Under the pieces are notes generated by a model. That model made no database searches and was not told the origin of the DNA. It worked only from the letters and a program-made list of their open reading frames with translations. A stretch of 23,482 nt of DNA from Chloroflexota bacterium (GTDB taxonomy: Bacteria > Chloroflexota > Dehalococcoidia > Dehalococcoidales > RBG-16-60-22). The stretch is taken from the NCBI GenBank assembly GCA_016190585.1, contig JACPQH010000021.1:1-23482 (forward strand). Reading direction: 5' to 3'. A program made the position numbers and the translations under genes. Positions within the stretch are counted from its first letter, which is position 1. Every line of letters starts with the position of its first letter. Shown piece after piece: positions 11,945 to 19,915 of this stretch.

Positions 11945-13681
11945 ATGAGGCTAAAGCTCCGTTGGTTGCCGTCCGTAATGCTGCTTATCGCTTTGCTCGC
12001 GGCGGTCTTACCCGCGTCACCGGCTCACGCCGCGGCTGCCATAACCATCAGTACCACCACGGCCAAAATCGGCGATACCATCACCCTGACCGGCACCGGT
12101 TTCAACAAGAGCATCAATACGGAATGGTACGTCTCGGTATTTTTCTCCAACCAGTCGGCAAGCCTTCTCCAGAGGATCGATACCGATGTCACCTTCCACG
12201 CCACCGTCAGGGGCGCCGTCTTGACCGACGAGGACGGCGAATTCAACGAAACCTTCACCATCCCGGAAAGGCTGAACACCGGCGACCTTGGCTCCGGCGG
12301 CGCTTACCCCAGGGTGGTCAGCGGGGTCTACTACGTGTACGTTGCCTACTGGGCGCAGACTCAGCCGCCGACACTGGTCCCGGCCATCGTCGCCCTCGCT
12401 TCCATCAATATCACCGCTGGGAAGGTCACCCTGAACCCGGCCGCGGGCATAGCCGGCAGCCGGCTGACGGTCAAGGGCGAGGATTTTCTGCCCAACCAGT
12501 CAATCACCATCAAGTACGATGGCACCCCGGTAAATATCGAAGCCGGCGATACCAGTACTAACTCGTCCGGGGCCTTTTCCAGCACCATCTCGGCGCCGCC
12601 GAGCACCGCCGGGGCCCATAATATCGCGGCCAGCGTCGCCAGCGGCGAGGTGAGCGCCGCCTTCACCGTCCAGCCGTCGCTGACGGTCGACCCGCCAACC
12701 GGAGCCGCGGGCTCGACGGCGGTCATCAGCGGCAACGGTTTCGGCAAGACCAAGGTCGTCACACTGACTTTTGGCGGGAACGTCGTCGCGACCGTCCCGG
12801 CGTCCATCACCACTAACCTGCTGGGCAGCTTCCTGGCGACCTTTAACGTGCCCGCCGGCTTGCCCGGCGAGGTCGCAGTCTCGGCCACGGATACCGCGAA
12901 CTCGGCTGCCGCCACGTTTACCGTTACCGCACCGCCTCCTCCCAGCCCTTCACCCTCGCCCAGCCCCAGCCCCTCGCCGAGTCCCTCGCCTTCCCCCACC
13001 CCTCCCCCGTCGCCAGCGGCCGCCATCAGCTCCCTGGTGGGCAAGGTCGGTTCCGAGATTAAGGTAAGCGGCGCCGGCTTCAAGGCCGGGAACATCGTCA
13101 GCATAAAGTTCGACGATACCGTGATCGCCACGGGAGCCGTCGACAGCAATGGCGCCTTCCTGGTGGCGTTCAAGGTGCCGGTCAGCAAGCGCGGCGAGCA
13201 CTCGGTAAGCGCTAGCGACGGCGTCAATACTGAGAAGTTCGTGTTCCATGTCGAGGCCCCCGGTCTCGGCAGCCCGGTTCCCGTCTCGCCGGGCACTGGA
13301 AGCCAGGTTAAGAAGCCCTTTGCCTTCGACTGGACGGACGTCACCCCCGATATAAGTCCGGTAAAATATAACTTCCAGATAGCATCCGGCAAGGACTTCG
13401 CCGGCGGCGCGCTGGTCGTGAACAAGCAAAATTTAACGGATTCGGCGTACACCCTTACCGCTGACGAGGCCGGCAAGCTGACCGGCAAGGAGCCTTTCTA
13501 CTGGCGGTCTCAGGCCGTGGACGGGGCCGGTAATGAAAGCGCCTGGAGCGCGCCCGCCGAGTTCACCGTGGAGTCCGGGTTCCCCGTGCCCTCCTGGGTG
13601 GTTTACGTGCTGGTCGCCCTAGGCGGGCTTGGCCTGCTGGTACTGGGCTTCTGGCTGGGGCGCCGGACGGCGTATTTCTAG
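11945..13681 (+). CDS. Membrane-anchored surface protein with IPT/TIG-like repeats
   Basis: The 578-residue protein has a signal peptide (MRLKLRWLPSVMLLIALLAAVLPASPAHA, cleavage near 29). Several Ig-like IPT/TIG-type domains follow: about 32-155; about 158-243 (VTLNPAAGIAGSRLTVKGEDFLPNQSITIKYDG); about 246-328 (LTVDPPTGAAGSTAVISGNGFG). A Pro-Ser linker covers 330-357. Another Ig-like domain (360-435, ISSLVGKVGSEIKVSGAGFKAGN) and an FN3-like segment (about 440-545) precede a C-terminal transmembrane helix (about 549-572) with a short basic tail. The protein is probably displayed outside the membrane. It has its own consensus promoter and opposes the flanking phage genes. It is possibly a cargo gene of the island, or a later insertion; the function is unknown. 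Confidence 0.88.
   Translation: MRLKLRWLPSVMLLIALLAAVLPASPAHAAAAITISTTTAKIGDTITLTGTGFNKSINTEWYVSVFFSNQSASLLQRIDTDVTFHATVRGAVLTDEDGEFNETFTIPERLNTGDLGSGGAYPRVVSGVYYVYVAYWAQTQPPTLVPAIVALASINITAGKVTLNPAAGIAGSRLTVKGEDFLPNQSITIKYDGTPVNIEAGDTSTNSSGAFSSTISAPPSTAGAHNIAASVASGEVSAAFTVQPSLTVDPPTGAAGSTAVISGNGFGKTKVVTLTFGGNVVATVPASITTNLLGSFLATFNVPAGLPGEVAVSATDTANSAAATFTVTAPPPPSPSPSPSPSPSPSPSPSPTPPPSPAAAISSLVGKVGSEIKVSGAGFKAGNIVSIKFDDTVIATGAVDSNGAFLVAFKVPVSKRGEHSVSASDGVNTEKFVFHVEAPGLGSPVPVSPGTGSQVKKPFAFDWTDVTPDISPVKYNFQIASGKDFAGGALVVNKQNLTDSAYTLTADEAGKLTGKEPFYWRSQAVDGAGNESAWSAPAEFTVESGFPVPSWVVYVLVALGGLGLLVLGFWLGRRTAYF
12932..13015 (+). repeat. Pro-Ser repeat tract in the surface protein
   Basis: Twenty-eight codons encode PPPP, then nine Ser-Pro pairs, then TPPPSP (residues 330-357). 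Serine codons are mixed (AGC, TCA, TCG, TCC, AGT), so the tract is not a perfect DNA repeat and is probably kept for its protein property. It is an extended hinge between Ig-like domains 3 and 4. Confidence 0.85.
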
Positions 13682-13711
13682 AACTGGAAATTAGAGGCAG
13701 GCCGGCCTTGA

Positions 13712-15115
13712 TCACGCTTGGTTGCCCCTTGCCGTGCGGGGCGCGTAGTCGCCCGCCGCTTCCACCAGCAGCGCCAGGCTCATCAGGTAGTCGTCGTGCC
13801 CCTCGCTCGGCTCGACAAAGAAGTTCATCGTCTGGCTGGGCCGGTAGTGGCTCCGGGCCTTCTCTATTTCCCGCCAGAACTCGCGGAATTCCGCCGAGCC
13901 GTCGGCGCGGTACATCTTCAGCCGCCCGGAGTTGACCGCCGCCAGCAGGTTGAAACCGAGCATCGACTTTGAAGGCTGGGTGAAGGTGAAAGGGACCACC
14001 CGGCCGCCCAGGGCTTCTCTCAGGAACGAAGCGACCGGCGCGCCGATGCCGGTAGCGTCAACCACCGCTTTACGGCAGCGCCAGACGTTCTTGAGGATGT
14101 CCACCATCTGCGGGTAAAGCTCGGCGTGCCGCCGTCCTGTCCAGTGGAAATGCTCCACGATATTTACCCGCGGCAGTTTGTTCACGTCATCGCAGATGGA
14201 ATAATCGAGCTCGCCGACAGTTATCACGGTTGAGTCCTGGCGCGGCTTTGCGCCCCTCAGGCACGCGATGTCGCCTTCCTCAGCCTCGCCGGCCAGGTCG
14301 ATTCCGGCCACGTAGACGCGCCCCGTTTCGGCGGTGTGCCGCCGGCTGTGGTCTCCCTGGAGCTGGCCGCGCTGTTGCCCGCTGAGAAAGCCGCCGCCCC
14401 CGTGGACCGGCAGAAGCCGGTATTGCGTCAGGAACAGGGGGTGGTTTTCCCCCAGCCGCTCCCGCTCCGAAAGCACGTAGGCGAGGTACTCCGGGTTATG
14501 CCTGGCCGCTTCCTCCCAATCGCAGCGGAAGTGCCGCCTGACCCCGTCCTTCCTCTCAAGCTCGAGGTTCGTCTGCTTGACTTGTTCGAGGAGGGTGCTG
14601 TCGTCCCAGGTCGTCCCGTACAGCACGCCGGTCACATTCGTGCTGGCGCCCATCGGCCTGAACTCCTTGGTGTACTTCTCCTGGCTCACATCCTGGGCTT
14701 CGTCCACCTCGAGCAGCAGGTGGGCCGTGTTGCCGACCACGTTCGCCGATTCATCCGCCGAGAGGAAGATGGCGCGCGCGCTGCCCATCCTGATGATGTA
14801 ACCGAGCTCCGATACCCATATCCTCTCAAAACCGGCGTCGTTCAGCCGGTCCTTCAGGCGCATCATGGAGATTACCGTCTGCGGCTTGAAGGTCGGCGAG
14901 CACTTCACCAGGTTCCGCGGCTCCGCCATGAAAAGGGTCAGCAGCAGCAGCTCGAGCTGGGCGGAAAGCTCGTTCTTGCCGGCCTGCCGGGACATCTCCA
15001 CGGTAAGGGTCAGCCCTTTCCGGCCGAAGACGCTGTCCAGCACCGCGGCGGCTATCTCCCTCTGGTAGGGCCGCAGCGGATGTATCGCCGGGCGGCTTGC
15101 CGGCTCACTTGCCAC
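13712..15115 (-). CDS. Phage terminase large subunit
   Basis: The 467-residue protein has both terminase domains intact. The ATPase shows Walker A-like SRQAGKNE (42-49), Walker B LLLEVDEAQ (133-141, with D138-E139) and the coupling motif GTTW (167-170). The nuclease shows GIDLAG (271-276, D273), VVDATGIG (351-358, D353) and GHDDYLM (439-445, D441/D442), the usual metal acidic residues. It cuts and packages phage DNA. The GTG start is at 15115 and overlaps the upstream small gene by 11 nt. The frame shows no damage. Its normal neighbour, the portal, lies on the other side of the plus-strand surface gene and is truncated. Confidence 0.95.
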   Translation of the reverse strand: MASEPASRPAIHPLRPYQREIAAAVLDSVFGRKGLTLTVEMSRQAGKNELSAQLELLLLTLFMAEPRNLVKCSPTFKPQTVISMMRLKDRLNDAGFERIWVSELGYIIRMGSARAIFLSADESANVVGNTAHLLLEVDEAQDVSQEKYTKEFRPMGASTNVTGVLYGTTWDDSTLLEQVKQTNLELERKDGVRRHFRCDWEEAARHNPEYLAYVLSERERLGENHPLFLTQYRLLPVHGGGGFLSGQQRGQLQGDHSRRHTAETGRVYVAGIDLAGEAEEGDIACLRGAKPRQDSTVITVGELDYSICDDVNKLPRVNIVEHFHWTGRRHAELYPQMVDILKNVWRCRKAVVDATGIGAPVASFLREALGGRVVPFTFTQPSKSMLGFNLLAAVNSGRLKMYRADGSAEFREFWREIEKARSHYRPSQTMNFFVEPSEGHDDYLMSLALLVEAAGDYAPRTARGNQA

Positions 15116-15446
15116 GGGCTACCCCGATGCCGACCCCCAGCGGCAGCGCGATATCCTTGAGGACGGTGGTTATCGCCTCCCTCAAGCCCTTCCTCTGCTC
15201 CCGGGTTATCTTGAACCTGGTCCGGATTAGTCTCTCCAGGGCGTTGGTAGCCTCGACCAGCAGCCGGACATTTTTCGGGTCGTCCCCCAGGATGGACTTT
15301 ATCTTGACCCGGAGCAGCGCGATCTCCTCGTCAATGCCGTTGACGTCGGCGGCCAACTCCAGGTCCAGCGCCTCCGCCTCGTCCAGCACCCTGGCATAGA
15401 AGCTACCGCTGGGGCGTTTCTTTGCTCTGGCTTTTTTTGGCGGCAT
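15105..15446 (-). CDS. Putative small terminase-like protein
   Basis: The 113-residue protein starts MPPKKARAKKRPSGSFYARVLDEAEALDLELAADVNGIDEEIALLRVKIKSILGDDPKNVRLLVEATNALERLIRTRFKIT. It is helical, with a basic N-terminus and a hydrophobic C-terminal tail. Position directly before the large terminase suggests a small-subunit-like role, but sequence alone does not prove it. AAGGAG lies 9 nt before the ATG. It overlaps both the upstream 48-residue gene (44 nt) and the large terminase (11 nt), a compact cassette. Confidence 0.7.
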   Translation of the reverse strand: MPPKKARAKKRPSGSFYARVLDEAEALDLELAADVNGIDEEIALLRVKIKSILGDDPKNVRLLVEATNALERLIRTRFKITREQRKGLREAITTVLKDIALPLGVGIGVARGK

Positions 15447-15549
15447 CTGGCCTGTCTCCTTTGTTCAAAGTCCTGACGGTCGCCAGCACGATGGCGTAAG
15501 CCGCCAGGTCCCACCTTCCCCGCTCCAGGGCTAGCCGCAGCAGCGTCAT
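15403..15549 (-). CDS. Small 48-residue phage-island protein
   Basis: An ATG frame of 48 codons, MTLLRLALERGRWDLAAYAIVLATVRTLNKGD..., has GGGAGGG seven bases upstream. It overlaps the terminase-small gene in another frame by 44 nt. The first 30 residues form an amphipathic helix pattern and the rest is polar. It is the first gene of the packaging cassette, and I do not recognise a family. The strong ribosome binding site argues for a real gene. Confidence 0.6.
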   Translation of the reverse strand: MTLLRLALERGRWDLAAYAIVLATVRTLNKGDRPDAAKKSQSKETPQR

Positions 15550-15613
15550 CTGACATCCCTCCCTCAAATTTACCAGGATATTAGCACAATAGTTCTGTCA
15601 GCGCCATCCCTTT

Positions 15614-15641
15614 TTGTCGTCCCGGCCGGTTCTGCTATAAT
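15614..15641 (+). promoter_or_regulatory. Extended -10 promoter of the zinc-ribbon gene
   Basis: TGC-TATAAT (15633-15641) is a perfect extended -10. A weaker -35, TTGTCG (15614-15619), lies 16 nt upstream. The start near 15648 is about 32 nt before the GTG at 15680. Confidence 0.65.
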
Positions 15642-15679
15642 GAAAGCGCCAGCGAGACGTCAATTCGAAAGGTTAGAGA

Positions 15680-16375
15680 GTGAGCGCTACCCGGCAGCTT
15701 TACGAGCTAAACGAGCTGGATGCCCAGGTAAGACTCCTGGAACAGTCTCTGGCTGAAAAACTGAAACAGGTCGGCGAGAGCCAGGCGCTCATCGACGCGC
15801 GCGGCGAGCTGGCGTCCACCCTCATGACGCTCGATGAGCTCAAGAAGAAGCAGCGTTCCGTGGAAACCGACGCCGATGACCTCACGGTGAAAATCAAAGC
15901 CTGCGAGAACGATCTCTACAGCGGCCGCATCCGGAACCCCAAGGAGCTCAGCAGCTTGCAGCATGAGGTTTCCCTGCTGAAATCGCGCCGTGATGAGCTC
16001 GATACCCGGGCCCTGGGCCTGTTGGAGCGGGTGGAAGCCACTGAAAAAGCCGTCGTGGCCGCCCGGAAGCACTTCGCGCGGGTGGAGACGGCGTGGCGCG
16101 CCCAGCAGTCCCGTCTGACCGGCGAGATACAGCAGGCCCGGCAGAAGCTCGATAGCTTGAAAAAGGAGCGGCAGTCCCGCGTCAGGCAGGTGCTGGCCGA
16201 TGCCCTCAGCCTTTACGAGAACCTCAGGACGCAAAAAGGTCATGCCGTGTCCCGGGTAGAGCAGGGCATCTGTTCCAGCTGCCGCATATCGCTTTCTTCC
16301 AGCCAGGTACAGCAGGCCAGGGGCGGCAACCTGGTGCAGTGCGGAAGCTGCGGGCGCATCCTCTTCCTGCCATGA
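15680..16375 (+). CDS. Coiled-coil protein with C-terminal C4 zinc ribbon (COG1579-like)
   Basis: The 231-residue protein has a long coiled coil over about residues 8-185 (LNELDAQVRLLEQSLAEKL..., LSSLQHEVSLLKSRRDELD...). A C-terminal C4 zinc ribbon follows, with C198, C201, C221 and C224 in ICSSCRISLSSSQVQQARGGNLVQCGSCGR. This is the layout of the widespread COG1579 family, suggested to act in nucleic-acid or translation-linked processes; the exact role is unknown. The GTG start has AAAGG 7 nt upstream. It lies just before rnpB on the same strand, with a 300-bp gap and a separate rnpB promoter. Confidence 0.88.
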   Translation: MSATRQLYELNELDAQVRLLEQSLAEKLKQVGESQALIDARGELASTLMTLDELKKKQRSVETDADDLTVKIKACENDLYSGRIRNPKELSSLQHEVSLLKSRRDELDTRALGLLERVEATEKAVVAARKHFARVETAWRAQQSRLTGEIQQARQKLDSLKKERQSRVRQVLADALSLYENLRTQKGHAVSRVEQGICSSCRISLSSSQVQQARGGNLVQCGSCGRILFLP

Positions 16376-16674
16376 AAGCCTGTAAAGATGAGGCTAAAAT
16401 GTCATTCCGGGACCAGGGTTGTCGTGCTGAGTGTTTGTGAAGAAACGGCGTTAATCATGTTCCTTCTTCCGCCCTCACCTTAGTCCTCTTCCGCGGGTAG
16501 AAGAAATATTTTGAGATTTCCTCATCTGTTCACAAGCTCTGAGCCGCGAAGCATCAGGCTGGCCCCCCTGATTTAAGGAATACGGGTAAGGGGCTTCTGG
16601 ATACCGGCTTTCATCTCGGTATGGCAAGAAGCCGGGATTACACCTTCTTCCTTCTCTTTCCCGTGTTCAATAAC
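16376..16674. other. Intergenic region with repeat fragments upstream of rnpB
   Basis: This 299-bp gap holds no convincing gene. It contains a GTCATTCCGGGACC fragment near 16399 and an element near 16597-16625 (CTGGATACCGGCTTTC...), related to the hairpin repeat at 5980-6004. Confidence 0.55.
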
Positions 16675-16703
16675 TTGACAATAATCTGTCAAAGCGGTAC
16701 ACT
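16675..16703 (+). promoter_or_regulatory. Promoter of rnpB
   Basis: TTGACA (16675-16680) and TACACT (16698-16703) are 17 nt apart. The expected start near 16710 coincides with the start of helix P1 of the RNase P RNA, which supports both calls. Confidence 0.75.
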
Positions 16704-16708
16704 TGAAA

Positions 16709-17067
16709 CGGTCAAGTAGACCGGGTGGCCGCTCCTGTGAAGGAGAGGAAAGTCCGAGCTCCCCCAGGCAGGACACTGGGTAACGCCCAGAAGGGGCAAC
16801 CCTATGGAAAGTGCCACAGAAACATACCGCCCCGCCGCAAGGCAGGGTAAGGGTGAAATGGTGAGGTAAGAGCTCACCGGCGCGCCGGGTGACCGGCCGG
16901 CCGCGGCAAACCCTGTCCGGAGCAAGACCGAATAGAGGGACAAATGGGAAGCCTGGTCCCGTCCCCGGGTTGGTCGCATGACCCTGCCAGTAATGGCAGG
17001 GCTAGATAGATGGTCACCGTCCTTCTGCGGAAGGATACAGAACTCGGCTTACAGGTTTACTTGACCG
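16709..17067 (+). ncRNA. rnpB: RNase P RNA component
   Basis: This is the ribozyme that trims 5' ends of pre-tRNA. All major conserved bacterial blocks are present: GAGGAAAGTCCGAGCTCC near 16742-16760, AGAAACATACCGCC near 16818-16831, GGGTGAAATGGTGAGGTAAGAGCTCACCG near 16850-16880, and ACAGAACTCGGCTTACAGG near 17036-17055. Helix P1 pairs CGGTCAAGTA (16709-16718) with TACTTGACCG (17058-17067), which sets the two ends at about 359 nt. P4 differs from the most common sequence by a compensated pair (CCGAGCT with AACTCGG). The downstream gene on the opposite strand ends 7 bp away. Confidence 0.96.
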
Positions 17068-17073
17068 CATACG

Positions 17074-19683
17074 TTAGCCGGTTTTTATCTCGGGGCCGTT
17101 TTCGGGGTTTATGCGGATATAGGCGATATCCCGGCCGAAGACCGCCGCGAGCAGCCAGTCCACCACGATCCTTATCCGGTTGTTCTTGCCCGTAACCAGC
17201 AGGGAGTAAGCCGCCAGCCAGATCAATCGCGCCGGCAGCCCGTAGACCCGCAGCCCGCGGTAGCGGAACACCGCTTTGGATGAACCAAGCGAGACGATCT
17301 CCGCGTTGTTGGAGTAACGGTATTCCCGCCTGTCCCTTCCCCGGATCTCCGCCAGGATGTTGTGGGCCACGACCCGCGCCTGGCGTACGGCCGTGTGGGC
17401 GCGGGGCGGTATCGGCTGGCCGGAAAGCGGGTCCGGGAAGTGCGCGCAGTCGCCCAGCGCGTACACCCCCGGCGCGGAGGGCACTTCCAGGTAATCATTT
17501 ACGATGACGCGCCCGATGCCGTCTTTTTCCGCCGCAATCTCGGCGATGCGGGGATTGGACACCACCCCGGCCACCCAGATGACGGTGCTGGTCGGTATCT
17601 TTTCCCTGTTATTGATGACCACGATGTCTTCCCAGACCCTGGTCAGCCTTGATTTCAGCCTGACCTCGATACCCATCTCGCGGAGATGCTTCATCGCATA
17701 AGCCCCCAGCCGAGTGTGCAGATCGGCGATTATCTTGGGCTCGGCCTCGACCAGTATTATCCGGACCTCGTCAGGTCGAACGGTCCGGTAAAACCGCAGC
17801 AGGCTCCGGAAGAGATAGTCCCTGAGCTCGGTTACCAGTTGCACGCCGGTGTAGCCCGCCCCGGCCACCACGAAGGTAAGCAGTTGCCGCCGCCTTTCGG
17901 GATCGCTTTCCGAGTAAGCCCGCTCCAGCACGCCGATGATATGGTTTCTTATTAGTATCGAGTCGCGCAGGGATTTCAGGGTGAACAGGTTTTTACCGGC
18001 GTAGTTGAGTCCGGCCATGTTGGTCACGCTGCCCAGCGCCAGCACGAGATAGTCGTAATCAAGCTTGCCGGCGGTCGTCATCACGGTACGCTCCTTGAGG
18101 TCTATCCGCTCGACGCTGGCGTGGACGAAGTTGAAACGGTCGCGCCAGTGCAGCCTCCGTAGTGGATAGGCGATATGCCGGCTCTCCACCCGCCCCATCG
18201 CCGCCTCGTGCAGGAGCGGCGCGAACAGGAAAAAATTTTCGTCGCTGACCATCGTGGTCTCGACGTTCTCGTTCCGGTTCAGCGACGGTACCAACTGGCG
18301 CAGCACGTACGCCCCCCCGAACCCGCTCCCCAGTATCAACACCTTTTTATGCCCGATATGGAGCTTGCGCGAGCCCTTGCGCCCTTTTTCCGCCAAGCCG
18401 CCCATGGCTTCCAGGGCCGCCGCCGCCCAGAACCTCGCCAGCGACGCCGGGTTCAACACCATCCACGCGATGCTCCGGTAGCTATAGCTGCCCGTGAACA
18501 TGCCCCAGGTGGCCCGGGTAAAGGGCTGCCGTCCCCGGCCGTTCTGCTCGTCGGCGATAAGCCGCTGTACCGCCCGCAGCGACAAGCGGGAGTCCTTGAC
18601 CAGGCCATTCATCCGGAAAAGGAGCCGGCCCCAGCGGTTGTCCCGGTCTATCCCCTGGCAAAACGGCTGGTAATGAGACCGGAAATCGTCCGCGGCTATC
18701 CCCCGCCGCACCGCGGTCCGCGCCGCCTCGCGGGCGGTTAACAACGATGAGCCGATGCCGTCTTTATACAAACGGGAGACCACGGCGTCCCCTACGGCCA
18801 CAAAACCGCGGGCGTAATAGTTCCGGGCAGAGCTGACCACCGCCCTGGGGCGGCAGCCGCAGGCACTGGTGTAGTTATCGCCCAGCACACCGCGCACCGT
18901 GCTATTCCTGAGGAAGTCCTTCACCGTCAACGCCCGCTCTCCCCGGCTCAGCACCGATACGTTGACAAAAGCCCCCTTCGGCACCAGCGTGCCGAATATC
19001 AGGCTGGAATGCGGCACCAGGAAGGCGTGGGCCGAATTCCCCAGCAGCGACTTTACCTGCCCGTCGCCGACATACAGCTCATCCTGGGACATCGTCCGCG
19101 TGCGCGGCGGCTGGTACGCCAGCCCGCTGACGGGCACGCGACCCGCCCCCGACGCCAGCACCACCAGGTCGAATTCCATGACTTCTCCTGATACCCGTAA
19201 CGAGGGGCGCCCTTCCAGGTAGATGTGCTCGACAGCCTGCTTGACGACCCGCGTCCCCCTCTTCTCCGCCTCGCCCAGCAGCCAGCCGTCGAAGCTGATG
19301 CTCGCGTCAAAGTCCGAAAGCCGGGGGCCGCGCGCCCGGTAGACGCTGACTATCTGGATATTTTCCGGGTTGCTGATGGCGATCGAGGTATGACCGCTGT
19401 GGACCGTGTAATGGTCAATCTTGCTCCGGATGATCGCCTCGGGCAGCTCCAGACCGAGCTCGGGCAGGTTTTTCAGAAGCGACAGCGACAACAGTCCGGC
19501 GCAGCCCTTGCAGCCCTTGACCCCCGCCTCGCAGAAGTCCCGCTGCTGGTAGATGGTCACCTCGGGCCTTATCCCGGCCTTTGCCGCGTAATGCAGCAGG
19601 TAAAGGGCGAAAAAGCTGCCCGCCGGCCCGCCGCCGACAACGCCGATCCTGGAACCATTATCTAATTTGAGCGGATGGGACAT
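17074..19683 (-). CDS. Fusion of geranylgeranyl-reductase-like flavoprotein and type II NADH dehydrogenase (NDH-2)
   Basis: The 869-residue protein has two FAD-binding modules joined near residues 430-445. The N half starts RIGVVGGGPAG (12-22), has C51-x6-C58-x2-C61 (CEAGVKGCKGC), and ends with the second FAD motif FVAVGDAV (294-301). It resembles geranylgeranyl reductases. The C half starts KKVLILGSGFGG (446-457), binds NADH through VVAGAGYTGVQLVTEL (605-620), has YALGDCA (741-747) and ends with hydrophobic helices (LIWLAAYSLLV, DWLLAAVF) for membrane contact, as in NDH-2. No stop or frameshift separates the halves. It probably passes NADH electrons to quinone. The N half may act on a quinone or isoprenoid chain. 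The start at 19683 has AAAGG 3 nt upstream, a short spacing. Confidence 0.9.
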   Translation of the reverse strand: MSHPLKLDNGSRIGVVGGGPAGSFFALYLLHYAAKAGIRPEVTIYQQRDFCEAGVKGCKGCAGLLSLSLLKNLPELGLELPEAIIRSKIDHYTVHSGHTSIAISNPENIQIVSVYRARGPRLSDFDASISFDGWLLGEAEKRGTRVVKQAVEHIYLEGRPSLRVSGEVMEFDLVVLASGAGRVPVSGLAYQPPRTRTMSQDELYVGDGQVKSLLGNSAHAFLVPHSSLIFGTLVPKGAFVNVSVLSRGERALTVKDFLRNSTVRGVLGDNYTSACGCRPRAVVSSARNYYARGFVAVGDAVVSRLYKDGIGSSLLTAREAARTAVRRGIAADDFRSHYQPFCQGIDRDNRWGRLLFRMNGLVKDSRLSLRAVQRLIADEQNGRGRQPFTRATWGMFTGSYSYRSIAWMVLNPASLARFWAAAALEAMGGLAEKGRKGSRKLHIGHKKVLILGSGFGGAYVLRQLVPSLNRNENVETTMVSDENFFLFAPLLHEAAMGRVESRHIAYPLRRLHWRDRFNFVHASVERIDLKERTVMTTAGKLDYDYLVLALGSVTNMAGLNYAGKNLFTLKSLRDSILIRNHIIGVLERAYSESDPERRRQLLTFVVAGAGYTGVQLVTELRDYLFRSLLRFYRTVRPDEVRIILVEAEPKIIADLHTRLGAYAMKHLREMGIEVRLKSRLTRVWEDIVVINNREKIPTSTVIWVAGVVSNPRIAEIAAEKDGIGRVIVNDYLEVPSAPGVYALGDCAHFPDPLSGQPIPPRAHTAVRQARVVAHNILAEIRGRDRREYRYSNNAEIVSLGSSKAVFRYRGLRVYGLPARLIWLAAYSLLVTGKNNRIRIVVDWLLAAVFGRDIAYIRINPENGPEIKTG

Positions 19684-19915
19684 ACGCCTTTCAACCGGCT
19701 GGTCATGTTCTGGATAGACTATTTTACAATAAACTAGCCTGCCAGGGAAACAGGAGGGATAGCGTCGAGGTTAATACTTGGGCCGGAACCACTGCCGGTT
19801 GTGTTGCTAAACGGGCTTAGGTGTGCCGTTTGTAGCAGATTTGCGGGCCACGCCCCCCGGCGCGCGGCGTATTTTCGGGCGGGTATGCCCCGGGGAGCGG
19901 CGGCGTGCCCCGGGT

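Noticed and set aside
12932..13015. Repeat array as CRISPR
   Set aside because: The repeats are Ser-Pro codons with no spacers.
12361..13488. 375-residue minus-strand frame in the surface protein gene
   Set aside because: It is antisense to a protein with clear domain repeats and a signal peptide.
5916..15640. Attachment sites flanking the phage island
   Set aside because: No direct repeat longer than a few bases was found at both borders, and the tRNA genes lie far away.
17068..17110. Intrinsic terminator after rnpB
   Set aside because: The U-rich run GGTTTTTATC has no stable preceding hairpin on the plus strand.
19684..19915. Gene in the gap between the MaoC and flavoprotein genes
   Set aside because: Short plus-strand frames lack ribosome sites and family features; no strong promoter was seen.
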